This document shows positions 40,201-50,183 of a DNA stretch of 64,000 nt, one piece after another. Position 1 is the stretch's first letter. Each line of letters begins with the position of its first letter. The translations under genes were made by a program, and so were the position numbers. The stretch is from NCBI GenBank assembly GCA_041655275.1, contig JBBAFU010000014.1, forward strand, positions 1-64,000. The letters run 5' to 3'. This DNA comes from JAJYRX01 sp041655275 (GTDB lineage: Bacteria; Pseudomonadota; Gammaproteobacteria; Burkholderiales; Burkholderiaceae_B). A model generated the notes under the pieces. The model was given only the letters and a program-made list of their open reading frames with translations. It was not told the origin of the DNA and searched no databases.

Positions 40201-41315
40201 TGGCTCCTTGTGACTTTACCGTCTGCACAGACCATGCAGGCGGTGATGATTTCGTCTTCGTGCTGGATGGCCAGCTCGCCCTCGGCGCCGGTGACCAGCT
40301 TGAGGAAGTCGAGCAGGTTGCGTGCGTACAGGGCCGAGGCATCGGCCGGGACCAGGGCGGGCAGGTTGGACAGACCCACCAGTGTGACGCCATGCTTCTG
40401 CACCACCTGGTCGATTTCGGACAGCGGGCAGTTGCCGCCGCGCTCGACGGCCAGGTCGACGATGACGGAACCCGGCTTCATGGCCGCCACCGTTTCGGCG
40501 CTGACGAGCTCGGGTGCAGGGCGCCCGGGAATGAGCGCCGTGGTGATGACGATGTCGGCCTGTTTGCAGCGCTCGGCCACCAGGGCGGCCTGGCGCGCCA
40601 TCCAGGCGGCGGGCATCGGGCGGGCATAGCCGCCCACGCCTTCGGCGATTTCGCGCTCCTCGTCGGTTTCGAAAGGCACGTCGATGAACCTGGCGCCCAG
40701 GGATTCGACCTGCTCCTTGGCCGCAGGGCGCACATCGGAGGCTTCCACCACAGCACCCAGACGCTTGGCGGTGGCAATGGCCTGCAGGCCGGCCACGCCG
40801 GCGCCCAGGATGACTGCGCGCGCCGCCTTGAGCGTGCCCGCCGCCGTCATCATCATGGGAAACAGGCGCCCGTAGTGGTGCGCCGCGAGCAGCACGGCCT
40901 TGTAGCCCGCGAGGTTGGCCTGCGAGGACAGCACATCCAGGCTCTGCGCGCGCGTGATGCGTGGCGCGGCCTCGAGCGCAAAGCCCGTTACCCCGGTCTT
41001 TGCCAGGGCTTCCAGGCCTTCGGCGTTGAAAGGGTCCAGCATGCCCAGCAGTACGGCGCCGGGCCTGAGCAGGGCTTTTTCCTCGTCCGACGGCATGCGT
41101 ACCTTGAGAACCAGCTCCGCCCCGAGGGCATCTGCAGCATCCCCCAGTGTGGCGCCGGCCTGGACATAGGCGTCATCCGGATAGTGGGCCAGACCCCCCG
41201 CGCCCCGTTCGATCACCACACTGTGCTTGCCGCCAATATATTTCTTGACAGTTTCCGGTGTGGCCGCCACGCGGGTTTCCCCCGCGGCGGTTTCACGTGG
41301 AATTCCAATGAGCAT
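40197..41315 (-). CDS. pntA: NAD(P) transhydrogenase alpha subunit, NAD-binding part
   Basis: This 372-residue soluble subunit binds NAD(H). Its start MLIGIPRETAAGETRVAATPETV, the RMPSDEEKALLRPGAVLLGML segment, and the nucleotide motif VILGAGVAGLQAIATAKRLGA with the following ASDVRP are typical of the alanine dehydrogenase/PntA family. It is the first gene of the operon. The upstream 80 bases before metY hold its promoter, but no clear −35/−10 pair stands out. Confidence 0.94.
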   Translation of the reverse strand: MLIGIPRETAAGETRVAATPETVKKYIGGKHSVVIERGAGGLAHYPDDAYVQAGATLGDAADALGAELVLKVRMPSDEEKALLRPGAVLLGMLDPFNAEGLEALAKTGVTGFALEAAPRITRAQSLDVLSSQANLAGYKAVLLAAHHYGRLFPMMMTAAGTLKAARAVILGAGVAGLQAIATAKRLGAVVEASDVRPAAKEQVESLGARFIDVPFETDEEREIAEGVGGYARPMPAAWMARQAALVAERCKQADIVITTALIPGRPAPELVSAETVAAMKPGSVIVDLAVERGGNCPLSEIDQVVQKHGVTLVGLSNLPALVPADASALYARNLLDFLKLVTGAEGELAIQHEDEIITACMVCADGKVTRSQ

Positions 41316-41399
41316 GGGTTCGTCTCCGTGTCATTCGTGTGTATGTAAATGTGACTTCGCCACTATACCCTGTCCGTGTCCGTGCAAGGCTGACATGAA

Positions 41400-42677
41400 T
41401 CAGGCCTGGCTCGCCTGGAGCGCCTGATCAAGGTCTGCGAGGATGTCATCGATGTCCTCTATGCCGATGGACAGGCGCACCATGTCCTCGCTCACGCCGG
41501 CCGTTTCCAGCTCCTGCGGACTCAGCTGACGGTGCGTGGTGGTTGCCGGATGGCAGGCCAGCGATCGGGCGTCACCGATGTTCACCAGGCGCAGGATGAG
41601 CTTGAGCGCGTCGATGAAACGCGCGCCGGCTGCAGCGCCGCCCTTGATGCCGAAGGACAGTATGGCCGAGGGCCTGCCGCCCATATATTTCTGCGCCAGT
41701 GCATGTTCGGGGTGGTCCGGCAAGCCGGCATACTTCACCCAGGCAACATTGGCATGTCCGTTCAGGAAATTCGCCACGCGCATGGCGTTTTCATTGTGGC
41801 GCTCCATGCGCAGTGACAGGGTTTCTATGCCCTGCAGGATGAGAAAGGCGTTGAAGGGCGACAGTGCCGCACCCATGTTGCGCAGCGGCACGACGCGGCA
41901 GCGGCCGATGAAGGCCGCCGGACCGAAGGCCTCGGTATAGACGATGCCATGATAGGACTCATCGGGCTCGTTCATCATGGGGAAACGGTCCGCGTGCTCG
42001 GCCCAGGGGAACTTGCCTGAATCGACGATGATGCCGGCGATGGAGTTTCCGTGGCCTCCCATGTACTTGGTCAGCGCGTGCACGACGATGTCGGCCCCGT
42101 GCTCGAAGGGGCGGCACAGCGCGGGCGAGGCCACGGTGTTGTCGACGATGAGCGGTACGCCGTGGCGGTGGGCGGCCTCGGCCAGGGCTGCAATGTCAAC
42201 GATGTTGCCTGCCGGGTTGCCAATGGTTTCGCAGAACACCGCCCGCGTCCCTTCGTCGATCAGCGCCTCGAGGGCCGCGACATCATTGTGGGGTGCGAAG
42301 CGCACTTCCAGGCCCTGTCGCGGGAAGGTGTGTGCAAACAGGTTGTAGGTGCCGCCGTACAGGGTGCTGGTGGAGACGATGTTGTCGCCCGCCTTGGCCA
42401 GGGCCTGGATGGCTGCCGTGATGGCCGCCATGCCCGAGGCCATGGCCAGTGCCCCGACACCACCTTCGAGCATGGCCACGCGCTCTTCCAGAACCGCCGT
42501 CGTGGGGTTCATGATGCGGGTATAGATATTGCCCGGCTCCTTCAGATCGAACAGGTCGGCCCCGTGCTGCGTGCTGTCGAAAGCGTAGGACGTGGTCTGA
42601 TAGATGGGAACAACCACTGCCTTGGTGGTCGGATCGGGCTGGTAGCCGCCGTGGACGGCAAGAGTATCAAATTTCAT
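41400..42677 (-). CDS. metY: O-acetylhomoserine aminocarboxypropyltransferase (sulfhydrylase)
   Basis: This 425-residue PLP enzyme of the Cys/Met metabolism family adds sulfide to O-acetylhomoserine to give homocysteine. The PLP lysine is in VHALTKYMGGHGNSIAG, and other family motifs are PIYQTTSYAFDSTQHGADLF, MNPTTAVLEERVAMLEGG and NPAGNIVDIAALAEAAH. ATG 42677 is chosen over an in-frame ATG at 42713 that adds 12 residues. A length near 425 and the GNSIAG motif favour MetY over MetB/MetC. Confidence 0.92.
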   Translation of the reverse strand: MKFDTLAVHGGYQPDPTTKAVVVPIYQTTSYAFDSTQHGADLFDLKEPGNIYTRIMNPTTAVLEERVAMLEGGVGALAMASGMAAITAAIQALAKAGDNIVSTSTLYGGTYNLFAHTFPRQGLEVRFAPHNDVAALEALIDEGTRAVFCETIGNPAGNIVDIAALAEAAHRHGVPLIVDNTVASPALCRPFEHGADIVVHALTKYMGGHGNSIAGIIVDSGKFPWAEHADRFPMMNEPDESYHGIVYTEAFGPAAFIGRCRVVPLRNMGAALSPFNAFLILQGIETLSLRMERHNENAMRVANFLNGHANVAWVKYAGLPDHPEHALAQKYMGGRPSAILSFGIKGGAAAGARFIDALKLILRLVNIGDARSLACHPATTTHRQLSPQELETAGVSEDMVRLSIGIEDIDDILADLDQALQASQA

Positions 42678-42817
42678 GGGAGCGGACTCGCACAGAGTGA
42701 ACAATAATTTCAACAGGCATCAGGATAAACGAAAACCCGGAGCAAGGGGCGGCGCATCCTGTGGTAAAAGATCGGCTGCGGATCCTTGCGAACACGATAA
42801 GAGGAAGCTTGACACCC

Positions 42818-43207
42818 ATGAGCACACATTCCGAGATTTCTGCCACCCCGCTTGCAGGCGGTGTTCCCTGTGACCGTCCCGATGCCGCCGCCTATCACCG
42901 GCGCTGGCTTCTCATCGATGAGGACGGCAACTGGATCGCCGATGCCGATCTCCTGCGCGCGATCCGGGTGGATGTGCGTTTCGGCCACCTGGTCCTGAAG
43001 GCCGAAGGCATGCTGCGTCTGGACTTTCCGCTGGAGGTCATTGAGGATGATGACAGCGTGTTCATGTCCGCCACGGTGGGAGCTGGCACGGTACAGGTGG
43101 TGGATGAGGGCGAGGTTGCGGCAACCTGGATGGGCAAGCTGCTGGGGCGCCCGGCGCGCCTGGTGAAGCTCTACCCTGCAGATCAGGCGGTTGACTGGCC
43201 GGCCTGA
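42818..43207 (+). CDS. Stand-alone protein resembling the MOSC N-terminal beta-barrel domain
   Basis: This 129-residue protein resembles only the N-terminal beta-barrel of MOSC-domain proteins (YcbX type): RRWLLIDEDGNWIADADLLRAIRVDVRFG, LRLDFPLEVIEDDD and GKLLGRPARLVKLYPAD near the C-terminus. The catalytic MOSC domain that would bind a sulfur-carrying Cys is absent. AGAGGAAG lies at 42800–42807 before ATG 42818. The function of the stand-alone barrel is unknown. Its 3' end overlaps coaD on the other strand by 25 bases. Confidence 0.6.
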   Translation: MSTHSEISATPLAGGVPCDRPDAAAYHRRWLLIDEDGNWIADADLLRAIRVDVRFGHLVLKAEGMLRLDFPLEVIEDDDSVFMSATVGAGTVQVVDEGEVAATWMGKLLGRPARLVKLYPADQAVDWPA

Positions 43208-43725
43208 GTGTCGCGGTCCTGCGCGGCCGCTGCGCGCTCCTCGCGCAGGCGTGCCGCCTTGGCCAGCAGCCAGCGCTCCACCGACGGAAAGACGAATTTG
43301 CTCACATCGCCTCCGAGCAGGGCGATCTCGCGCACGATGGTGCCCGAGATGAACTGGTACTGGTCGGACGGCGTCATGAACAGGGTTTCGACTTCGGGCA
43401 GCAGGTGCCGGTTCATGCCGGCCATCTGGAACTCGTATTCGAAATCGGACACGGCGCGCAGGCCGCGCACGATGACGCGTCCGTTCTGCTCGCGCACGAA
43501 ATCCTTCAGCAGTCCGGCAAAGCTGCTGACCGAGACGTTGGAGTAATGCCCCAGTACTTCGGTGGCAATGTCGACCCGCTCCTGAACCGTGAAGAACGGA
43601 TGCTTCGCCTGGCTGTGGGCGACGCCTACCACCACGTGGTCGAACAGGTTGGCGGCCCGGCGCACGAGGTCTTCGTGGCCGCGCGTCAGGGGATCGAAGG
43701 TTCCGGGATAGACAGCGGTGATCAT
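43183..43725 (-). CDS. coaD: Pantetheine-phosphate adenylyltransferase
   Basis: This 180-residue nucleotidyltransferase makes dephospho-CoA from 4'-phosphopantetheine and ATP. The start ITAVYPGTFDPLTRGHEDLVRRA contains the TxGH-type motif as TRGH, and the RGLRAVSDFEYEFQMAGMNR and PSDQYQFISGTIVREIA motifs are typical. A 20-residue Ala/Arg/Gln tail extends beyond the usual ~160 residues. It lies 27 bases after rsmD in the same direction, a common pairing. Confidence 0.95.
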   Translation of the reverse strand: MITAVYPGTFDPLTRGHEDLVRRAANLFDHVVVGVAHSQAKHPFFTVQERVDIATEVLGHYSNVSVSSFAGLLKDFVREQNGRVIVRGLRAVSDFEYEFQMAGMNRHLLPEVETLFMTPSDQYQFISGTIVREIALLGGDVSKFVFPSVERWLLAKAARLREERAAAAQDRDTQAGQSTA

Positions 43726-43752
43726 GGATGTTGCCTGGGCTATGCGCGAGAA

Positions 43753-44346
43753 TCAGGAGTGCGTGGCTGAATTATTGTCTGTTTTGCGCGCCGCATCAAA
43801 TCGGGCCAGGCCAAAGTGCACCTGACCGGCGCGTTCCTGGCGCAGAATATCCAGATCGGGCAGCGGTGTGAGTGGACCATCGGACTCGAAGTAGATCAGG
43901 CCATCGGGTCGCAGCAGGCGGGCTGCGAACGGCAGCACGCGCTCCAGCCGGCCCTCCCCGAAAGGCGGATCGAGCAGGATCAGATCGAAGGGGTCCATCC
44001 TGGAGTGCGCCAGCAGCCGTTGCGCATCGCCGGCATGGATGCGTACTGCCGTGGCGTTCAGACGCTCGCGCACGGCACGCAGGGCCGCTACCGCACGGGG
44101 GTCGGATTCCACCATCTGCACCATGGCCACGCCGCGCGAGGCCGCCTCGAAGCCCAGGGCGCCCGTACCCGCGAACAGGTCGAGCACGCGGCGGTGGGCA
44201 AACTCGCCATTCCAGAAATGATGCAGCCAGTTGAACAGCGTTTCCCGGACCCGGTCGGGCGTGGGCCGCAGGCCGGGAACGTCGGGGACGGTGATCTGCG
44301 TGCGGCGATATTGACCGCCTACAATACGGATGGAGTGCTTTTTCAT
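43753..44346 (-). CDS. rsmD: 16S rRNA (guanine(966)-N(2))-methyltransferase
   Basis: This 197-residue SAM-dependent enzyme methylates G966 of 16S rRNA. RPTPDRVRETLFNWL, the SAM loop LDLFAGTGALGFEAASRG and the catalytic motif LLDPPFGEG are present. It is divergent from ftsY with 62 bases between starts, and precedes coaD. Length and motifs match RsmD. Confidence 0.93.
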   Translation of the reverse strand: MKKHSIRIVGGQYRRTQITVPDVPGLRPTPDRVRETLFNWLHHFWNGEFAHRRVLDLFAGTGALGFEAASRGVAMVQMVESDPRAVAALRAVRERLNATAVRIHAGDAQRLLAHSRMDPFDLILLDPPFGEGRLERVLPFAARLLRPDGLIYFESDGPLTPLPDLDILRQERAGQVHFGLARFDAARKTDNNSATHS

Positions 44347-44408
44347 GAATTGCCGGAATGCCGGGCCGTGCCCGGTGCCACTGCATTGATACGGACAGTG
44401 TAAAGCCT

Positions 44409-45506
44409 ATGTTCAAATTCCTGAGGAAGAAGCCGCCATTGCCCGCGCAGTCGCCCGATACTGCAGGCACGACTTCGCCCGCGCAGCCGCGCGACGATGT
44501 GCAGGCATCGGCCGTGCCGCAGGTGCCTGAAACGCCGCCACCGACGCCGCCACCGGCCGAGGCGCCGGCTGCACAGGCCCCGGCTTCATGGTTTTCGCGT
44601 CTGCGAAAGGGGCTTTCGCGCACGGGTCAGAGCATTGGCAGCCTGTTTGTCGATGTCCAGCTTGATGAAGACCTCTATGAGGAGCTGGAAACAGCCCTCA
44701 TCATGGCGGATGCCGGCATGGAAGCCACAGAGAGCCTGCTGTCGGCACTGCGTGCGCGCGTGCGCAAGGAGCGCCTCACGACGGCCGGGCAGGCGCGCGT
44801 GGCGCTGCGCGAGTTGCTGGCCGACCACCTCCGTGTGCTCGAGAAGCCGTTTCCCATCGACCAGGCCAAGCCGCTGGTGATGATGATTGCCGGCGTCAAC
44901 GGGGCCGGCAAGACGACATCCATCGGCAAGCTGGCGCATGCTTTCCAGCAACAGGGCAAGCAGGTGCTGCTGGCAGCCGGGGATACCTTCCGTGCGGCGG
45001 CGCGCGAGCAGCTCATGGCCTGGGGCGAGCGCAATGGTGTCACCGTCATCGCCCAGGAGGGCGGAGATCCGGCGGCGGTGGCGTTTGACGCGGTGAATGC
45101 CGGGCGCGCGCGCGGGGTGGATGTGGTCATGGTCGACACGGCGGGGCGCCTGCCGACCCAGCTGCACCTGATGGATGAATTGAGGAAGATCCGGCGCGTC
45201 ATCACCAAGGCGGATGGTGATGCACCGCATGAGGTCATCCTGGTGGTGGATGGCAACTCGGGCCAGAATGTGCTGGCGCAGATCCGCGCCTTCGATGCAG
45301 CGGTCGCGCTCACCGGTCTGGTGGTGACCAAGCTCGATGGCACGGCAAAGGGGGGCACACTGGCTGCGGTGGCGGCGGGCAGTCAGGGCGTGCGTCCGGT
45401 GCCGGTCTACTGGATAGGCGTGGGCGAAGGTCTGCATGACCTGCAGTCTTTTGTGGCAGACGAGTTTGCCGCTGCACTGCTGGGTGATCAGGAAGCCGGT
45501 GCCTGA
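44409..45506 (+). CDS. ftsY: Signal recognition particle receptor FtsY
   Basis: This 365-residue GTPase docks SRP–ribosome complexes at the membrane. A Pro/Ala-rich, variable N-terminal A region (residues 1–60) precedes the NG domains. The P-loop is AGVNGAGKTTSIGKLA, with DTAGRLP and TKLDGTAKGG as further G motifs. ATG 44409 starts MFKFLRKK, a basic membrane-targeting stretch. The 3' end overlaps the convergent IclR gene by 19 bases. Confidence 0.95.
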   Translation: MFKFLRKKPPLPAQSPDTAGTTSPAQPRDDVQASAVPQVPETPPPTPPPAEAPAAQAPASWFSRLRKGLSRTGQSIGSLFVDVQLDEDLYEELETALIMADAGMEATESLLSALRARVRKERLTTAGQARVALRELLADHLRVLEKPFPIDQAKPLVMMIAGVNGAGKTTSIGKLAHAFQQQGKQVLLAAGDTFRAAAREQLMAWGERNGVTVIAQEGGDPAAVAFDAVNAGRARGVDVVMVDTAGRLPTQLHLMDELRKIRRVITKADGDAPHEVILVVDGNSGQNVLAQIRAFDAAVALTGLVVTKLDGTAKGGTLAAVAAGSQGVRPVPVYWIGVGEGLHDLQSFVADEFAAALLGDQEAGA

Positions 45507-46312
45507 TTGCGGTGGCCCAGCAGCGCCGAGAGTGCGTCTGCGCACGCCCGCAGGGCCTGTGCGGGAGCGCCGCCGGGATCGGCATCGAGCAGATGGCCGG
45601 GTCCCGCGCCGGTCAGCGCCATGCACAGGCTGCCGGTGTGGTCGAACACCGGTACCGAGACAACATTCATGCCTGGCAAGGGGCTGTCCAGCGCATGGGC
45701 CAGGCCCTGCCTGCGGATATTCTGCAAGCGCTCGGACAGCGATCCGGGATCGGTGTGCAGGGGCTTGAAGCTCGTCATTACAGAAGCGTCGCCGGTCTCG
45801 CGCTCGATATAATGGCGCGCCATCTGCTCGGGCAGCCAGGCGGCAAAGACATGGCCGGTGGCCGAATGCACCATGGATACCACGGTGCCCACGCGAATAT
45901 TGATATGCACCGGATACGGGGCACTGGTAATGTGGATGATGGTGGGGCCGTGCGAGCCCAGCACGGCTATAGCCATGCTGTGTCCCAGCCGGTTCGAAAG
46001 TCTTTCGACCAGAGGCAGGGCGGTACTGACGGTATCGAGTCGCTGCATGCTGATCAGGCCCATCTGCAGGGTGAAGGGGCCCAGGTCGTAGTGGCCGGTG
46101 CTGCTGCACTGGCGCACAAGGCCGACGCGGATGAAGCTGACCAGATAGGGGTGTGCCCTGGCCGGGCTCATGCCGGCGCGTGATGCCAATTCTCCCAGTG
46201 CGAGCGGGGTACTGGCCCCGGCAAGCGCTTTGAGCAGCCGGGCCCCCGTTTCTATGGACTGGATGCCGCGCTGGCCATCACGGGCCGGGCTGGAAGGCGA
46301 ACTGGGTATCAT
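45488..46312 (-). CDS. IclR-family transcriptional regulator
   Basis: This 274-residue protein has the IclR layout: an N-terminal winged helix (GIQSIETGARLLKALAG, LGELASRAGMSPARAHPYL) and a C-terminal GAF-like effector domain (VSVPVFDHTGSLCMALTG). IclR proteins usually control catabolic genes near them in response to a small acid. The flanking genes here are ftsY and ribB, so its target is not evident. It diverges from ribB with 127 bases between the starts, and overlaps the 3' end of ftsY. Confidence 0.88.
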   Translation of the reverse strand: MIPSSPSSPARDGQRGIQSIETGARLLKALAGASTPLALGELASRAGMSPARAHPYLVSFIRVGLVRQCSSTGHYDLGPFTLQMGLISMQRLDTVSTALPLVERLSNRLGHSMAIAVLGSHGPTIIHITSAPYPVHINIRVGTVVSMVHSATGHVFAAWLPEQMARHYIERETGDASVMTSFKPLHTDPGSLSERLQNIRRQGLAHALDSPLPGMNVVSVPVFDHTGSLCMALTGAGPGHLLDADPGGAPAQALRACADALSALLGHRNQAPAS

Positions 46313-46439
46313 GACTGCACCATGAACCCGTCAACCCGGGACACCCGGCGGGGCACCAGCCGGAACACCATCACACAGACTGTCCCGGACGGTTAAAATC
46401 GAAGCAGATTCCAAGTGTGAAACAGGGTTTGTCGTTATC

Positions 46440-47617
46440 ATGAATACACCTCAGCACCTGACCGCAGAGCGGTCCCTGGAAAGCGATATTTCTAGCATAC
46501 CGGAAATTATTGCCGAATTGCGGGCCGGACGCATGGTCATCCTCGTCGATGAGGAGGACCGCGAGAACGAAGGCGATCTGGTCATGGCAGCCGAATTCGT
46601 CACACCGGAGGCCATCAACTTCATGGTGACGCATGCACGCGGCCTTGTCTGCCTCACGCTGACCGAAGAGCGTTGCCATCAGCTGGAACTGCCGCTCATG
46701 GCCAGCCGCAACGGCACGCGTTACGGCACAAACTTCACGATCTCAATCGAGGCGGCCACGGGCGTGGGCACGGGCATTTCAGCGGCGGACAGGGCGCGCA
46801 CCATACAGGCGGCAGTGGCGCGCGACGCCCAGCCGTCCGATCTGGTTCAGCCCGGTCATATCTTCCCCGTGCAGGCCGTGCCCGGCGGCGTGCTGGTGCG
46901 TGCCGGCCACACCGAGGCGGGTTGCGACCTCACCGCGCTTGCGGGTCTCACACCTGCGGCTGTCATCTGTGAAATCCTCAAGCCCGATGGCACCATGGCG
47001 CGCCTGCCCGACCTGGTCGGTTTTGCGCGCGAGCATGGCCTGCGCATCGGCACGATTGCCGATCTGATCCAGTATCGCAGCGAGCATGAATCGCTCATTA
47101 CGCGCCTGGGCGAGCGGTCCATGCAGACGCCCTGGGGCCGGTTCGATACGGTTGCCTACCGTGATCTGGCGTCGGGCTCCCTGCATCTGGCACTGGTGCA
47201 CGGCAAGATTTCGCCCGATACCGAGACACTGGTGCGGGTGCATGAGCCCACCACCATGCTGGACCTGCTGTTCTGTCATGAAAGCGGCCATAGCTGGTGC
47301 GTGGGTGCGGCGCTCACGGCCATTGCCGCGGCACCGTCAGGCGTGATGGTGATGCTTAACTGCCAGGGTGAGCCCGAGCTCATGGCCGAGCAGCTTACCG
47401 CCTGGAGCCAGGCGCCGGCGGATGCGGAAGATCCGGCGGCACACCATCGCTATGACCTGCGTACCTATGGCATTGGCGCACAAATCCTGCGCGACCTGAA
47501 CGTCGGTCAGGCCCGTCTTCTGGCGCGCCCCAGAAAAATGCCCAGCATGGCGGGCTTTTCGCTCACGATTACCGGTTACGATAGTGAACCCCCTTCCACA
47601 TCTGACGAGGATTTCTG

Positions 47618-47618
<1 letters not shown>
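46440..47618 (+). CDS. ribB: 3,4-dihydroxy-2-butanone 4-phosphate synthase with degenerate GTP cyclohydrolase II-like domain
   Basis: This 392-residue protein makes the four-carbon precursor of riboflavin. The N-terminal DHBP synthase domain (residues ~20–225) has VDEEDRENEGDLVMAA, RYGTNFTISIEA and HTEAGCDLTALAG. The C-terminal part (~235–380) aligns with GTP cyclohydrolase II, but the zinc motif C-x10-C-x-C and the EGRGIG segment are missing; the matching stretch reads VHEPTTMLDLLFCHESGHSW. It still keeps a YGIGAQILRDLNV end. So only the RibB activity is expected, and a separate ribA must exist. ribH follows by a TGATG overlap. No FMN riboswitch is seen in the 127 bases upstream. Confidence 0.9.
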
Positions 47619-48176
<558 letters not shown>

Positions 48177-48196
<20 letters not shown>

Positions 48197-48713
48197 GGAA
48201 AACACCGGCAGGGACGAGGCCGGTCCGGTTTCTCGCGAGCGGGCAACAGGTGCGCGTCGCCGCGCGCGCGAGTTTGCCCTGCAGGGAATCTATTCCTGGC
48301 TGTTGCGCAAGGAGGACGGCGGTCGCGAGGCGGGCGACATTGATGCCCATATTCGCTGCAGCGAAGGCTTTGACGATGCGGATTTTGACTGGTATCGCAC
48401 GCTGTTCAACGGCGTGATTCGCGATGCGCCCGACTTGCGCGATGGTTTTCAGCCTTTTCTGAGCCGTAGCCTGGCCGAGCTTTCACCGGTCGAGCATGCC
48501 ATACTGCTCATCGGCAGCTACGAGCTGCGCAATCATATCGAGGTGCCTTACCGGGTGGTCATCGACGAGTCCGTCGAGCTGGCCAAGTCCTTCGGCGGCA
48601 CGGACGGTTTCAAGTTCGTCAACGGCGTGCTGGATCGCGTGGCGTCCCAGGTGCGCGCCCTGGAGTTCCAGCGGGCGGCACACCGGCGCTCGCGATCGCG
48701 CCCGGCGTCGTGA
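48177..48713 (+). CDS. nusB: Transcription antitermination factor NusB
   Basis: This 178-residue RNA-binding protein works in rRNA antitermination with NusE. The all-helical NusB fold shows RRRAREFALQGIYSWLL, ILLIGSYELRNHIEVPYRVVIDESVELAKSFGGTDGFKFVNGVLDRVA. It starts at ATG 48177 inside the ribH repeat, overlapping ribH by 20 bases; ATGs at 48183 and 48186 are alternatives. An N-terminal 25-residue extension is more variable than the core. Confidence 0.93.
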
Positions 48714-49669
48714 CCAGCGAATTTGCGCTCATCGCCCGGTATTTCGCCCGGCCGGCACCGTCCGGCATGCTGGGGCCGGGCGATGATTGTGCCCTGCTCA
48801 GCGTACCTGACGGGCATGAGCTGGCTGTGGCCACCGACATGCTGCTCGAAGGGCGGCATTTCCTGCCGGATATCGATCCGGCCGATCTGGCCTACAAGGC
48901 ATTGGCCGTCAATCTTTCCGATCTGGCTGCCATGGGCGCGCAGCCTCTGGGCTGCCTGCTCGCCCTCGGCCTGGAGATGGTGGACCCCGACTGGTTGCAG
49001 CGGTTTTCCGACAGCCTGCATGCCCTGGCCGGTGAATCCGGCTGTCCGTTGCTGGGGGGGGACACCACGCGCAGCCTCCAGGGCCGGGTCATCTGCGTCA
49101 CGGTTCTGGGCCAGGTGCCGCGCGGACGGGCCTTGCGCCGTGACGCGGCACACCCCGGGGATGATATCTGGATCACAGGTGTGCTGGGGGCGCCGGACAT
49201 CGCCCTGCGCATGCTTCAGGGCCGTCTGGCGCGTGACGAGGCCGTGCTCGCTGCGACGCGGCCTCTGCTCGAGCGCCCCGAGCCGCCGCTGGCATTTGCG
49301 CCGCAGCTGTGCGGGCTGGCCCATGCCGCCCTGGATATTTCCGATGGACTGCTGCAGGATCTGGGCCATATCCTCAAGGCCAGCGCCTGTGGTGCGGTGC
49401 TCCGCTACCCGCATCTGCCGGAGCATCCGGCGCTTGCGACGCTGGAGCCGGCGCTGCGCCGGCAGGCCGTGCTCGCGGGCGGCGATGTCTATCAGCTGTG
49501 TTTCACCGCGCCCGCCGCGCATCGCGAACGTCTGGCAGGCCTTGCCGGGGATGCCGGCGTACGGCTCAGCCGGGTGGGGCATATCGTGGCCGAACCCGGG
49601 CTGACGGTGCTGGATGCCGATGACCGGCCCATGACGCTGTCAGCCAGGGGTTTCGATCATTTCCCATGA
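48710..49669 (+). CDS. thiL: Thiamine-monophosphate kinase
   Basis: This 319-residue enzyme phosphorylates thiamine monophosphate to the diphosphate. Motifs are GPGDDCALL near the N-terminus, ATDMLLEGRHF, KALAVNLSDLAAMGAQP and LDISDGLLQDLGHI, typical of the PurM/ThiL fold. It starts with GTG 48710, overlapping nusB by 4 bases, and its stop overlaps pgpA. nusB–thiL–pgpA is a common gene order. Confidence 0.93.
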   Translation: MTSEFALIARYFARPAPSGMLGPGDDCALLSVPDGHELAVATDMLLEGRHFLPDIDPADLAYKALAVNLSDLAAMGAQPLGCLLALGLEMVDPDWLQRFSDSLHALAGESGCPLLGGDTTRSLQGRVICVTVLGQVPRGRALRRDAAHPGDDIWITGVLGAPDIALRMLQGRLARDEAVLAATRPLLERPEPPLAFAPQLCGLAHAALDISDGLLQDLGHILKASACGAVLRYPHLPEHPALATLEPALRRQAVLAGGDVYQLCFTAPAAHRERLAGLAGDAGVRLSRVGHIVAEPGLTVLDADDRPMTLSARGFDHFP

Positions 49670-50169
49670 CGGCCGTTGTCCAGCCTGATCTGGCCTGGAT
49701 GCTGCGCCGTCCGGTGCGTGTGCTGGCCCTGGGGCTTGGCAGCGGCCTGCTGCGTCCGGCACCCGGCACCTGGGGCACCCTGGCCGGCTGGCTGCTGTGG
49801 TTGGTGCTCATCCAGCCGCTGGGTCTGGGCACGGGCGGCATGATCATCCTGCTGGCGTTCGCCTTTCTGGCGGGCTGCTGGATTTGTGCACAGGCGGGCC
49901 GCGACCTTGGCGTGGCCGATCACGGCAGTATCGTCTGGGACGAGATCGTGGCCATCTGGCTGGTGCTGTGGCTGGGCCCGGCAAGCCCGGCCGGCCAGCT
50001 GGCCGGCTTTCTGGCATTTCGCCTGTTCGACATCATGAAGCCGTTTCCCATACGGCTGTTCGATCGCCGGCTGAAGAATGGTTTTGGTGTGATGTGGGAT
50101 GATGCGCTGGCCGCAGGATATGCAGTATTGCTCGTCAACCTGCTGGTGCGCACAGGCTTTGTGGCCTGA
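49666..50169 (+). CDS. pgpA: Phosphatidylglycerophosphatase A
   Basis: This 167-residue membrane enzyme removes phosphate from phosphatidylglycerophosphate. Family motifs GSGLLRPAPGTWGTLAG and WDEIVAIWLVLW, with FRLFDIMKPFPIRLFDRR, are present. It overlaps thiL (ATGA) and is followed 14 bases later by pncC. Four hydrophobic segments fit the family. Confidence 0.92.
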   Translation: MTAVVQPDLAWMLRRPVRVLALGLGSGLLRPAPGTWGTLAGWLLWLVLIQPLGLGTGGMIILLAFAFLAGCWICAQAGRDLGVADHGSIVWDEIVAIWLVLWLGPASPAGQLAGFLAFRLFDIMKPFPIRLFDRRLKNGFGVMWDDALAAGYAVLLVNLLVRTGFVA

Positions 50170-50183
50170 GTTAACATGCGTTC

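Noticed and set aside
42678..42817. Possible SAM riboswitch upstream of metY
   Set aside because: No SAM-I or SAM-II core sequence could be recognised on the reverse strand.
46313..46439. Possible FMN riboswitch upstream of ribB
   Set aside because: The conserved RFN elements are not visible in these 127 bases.
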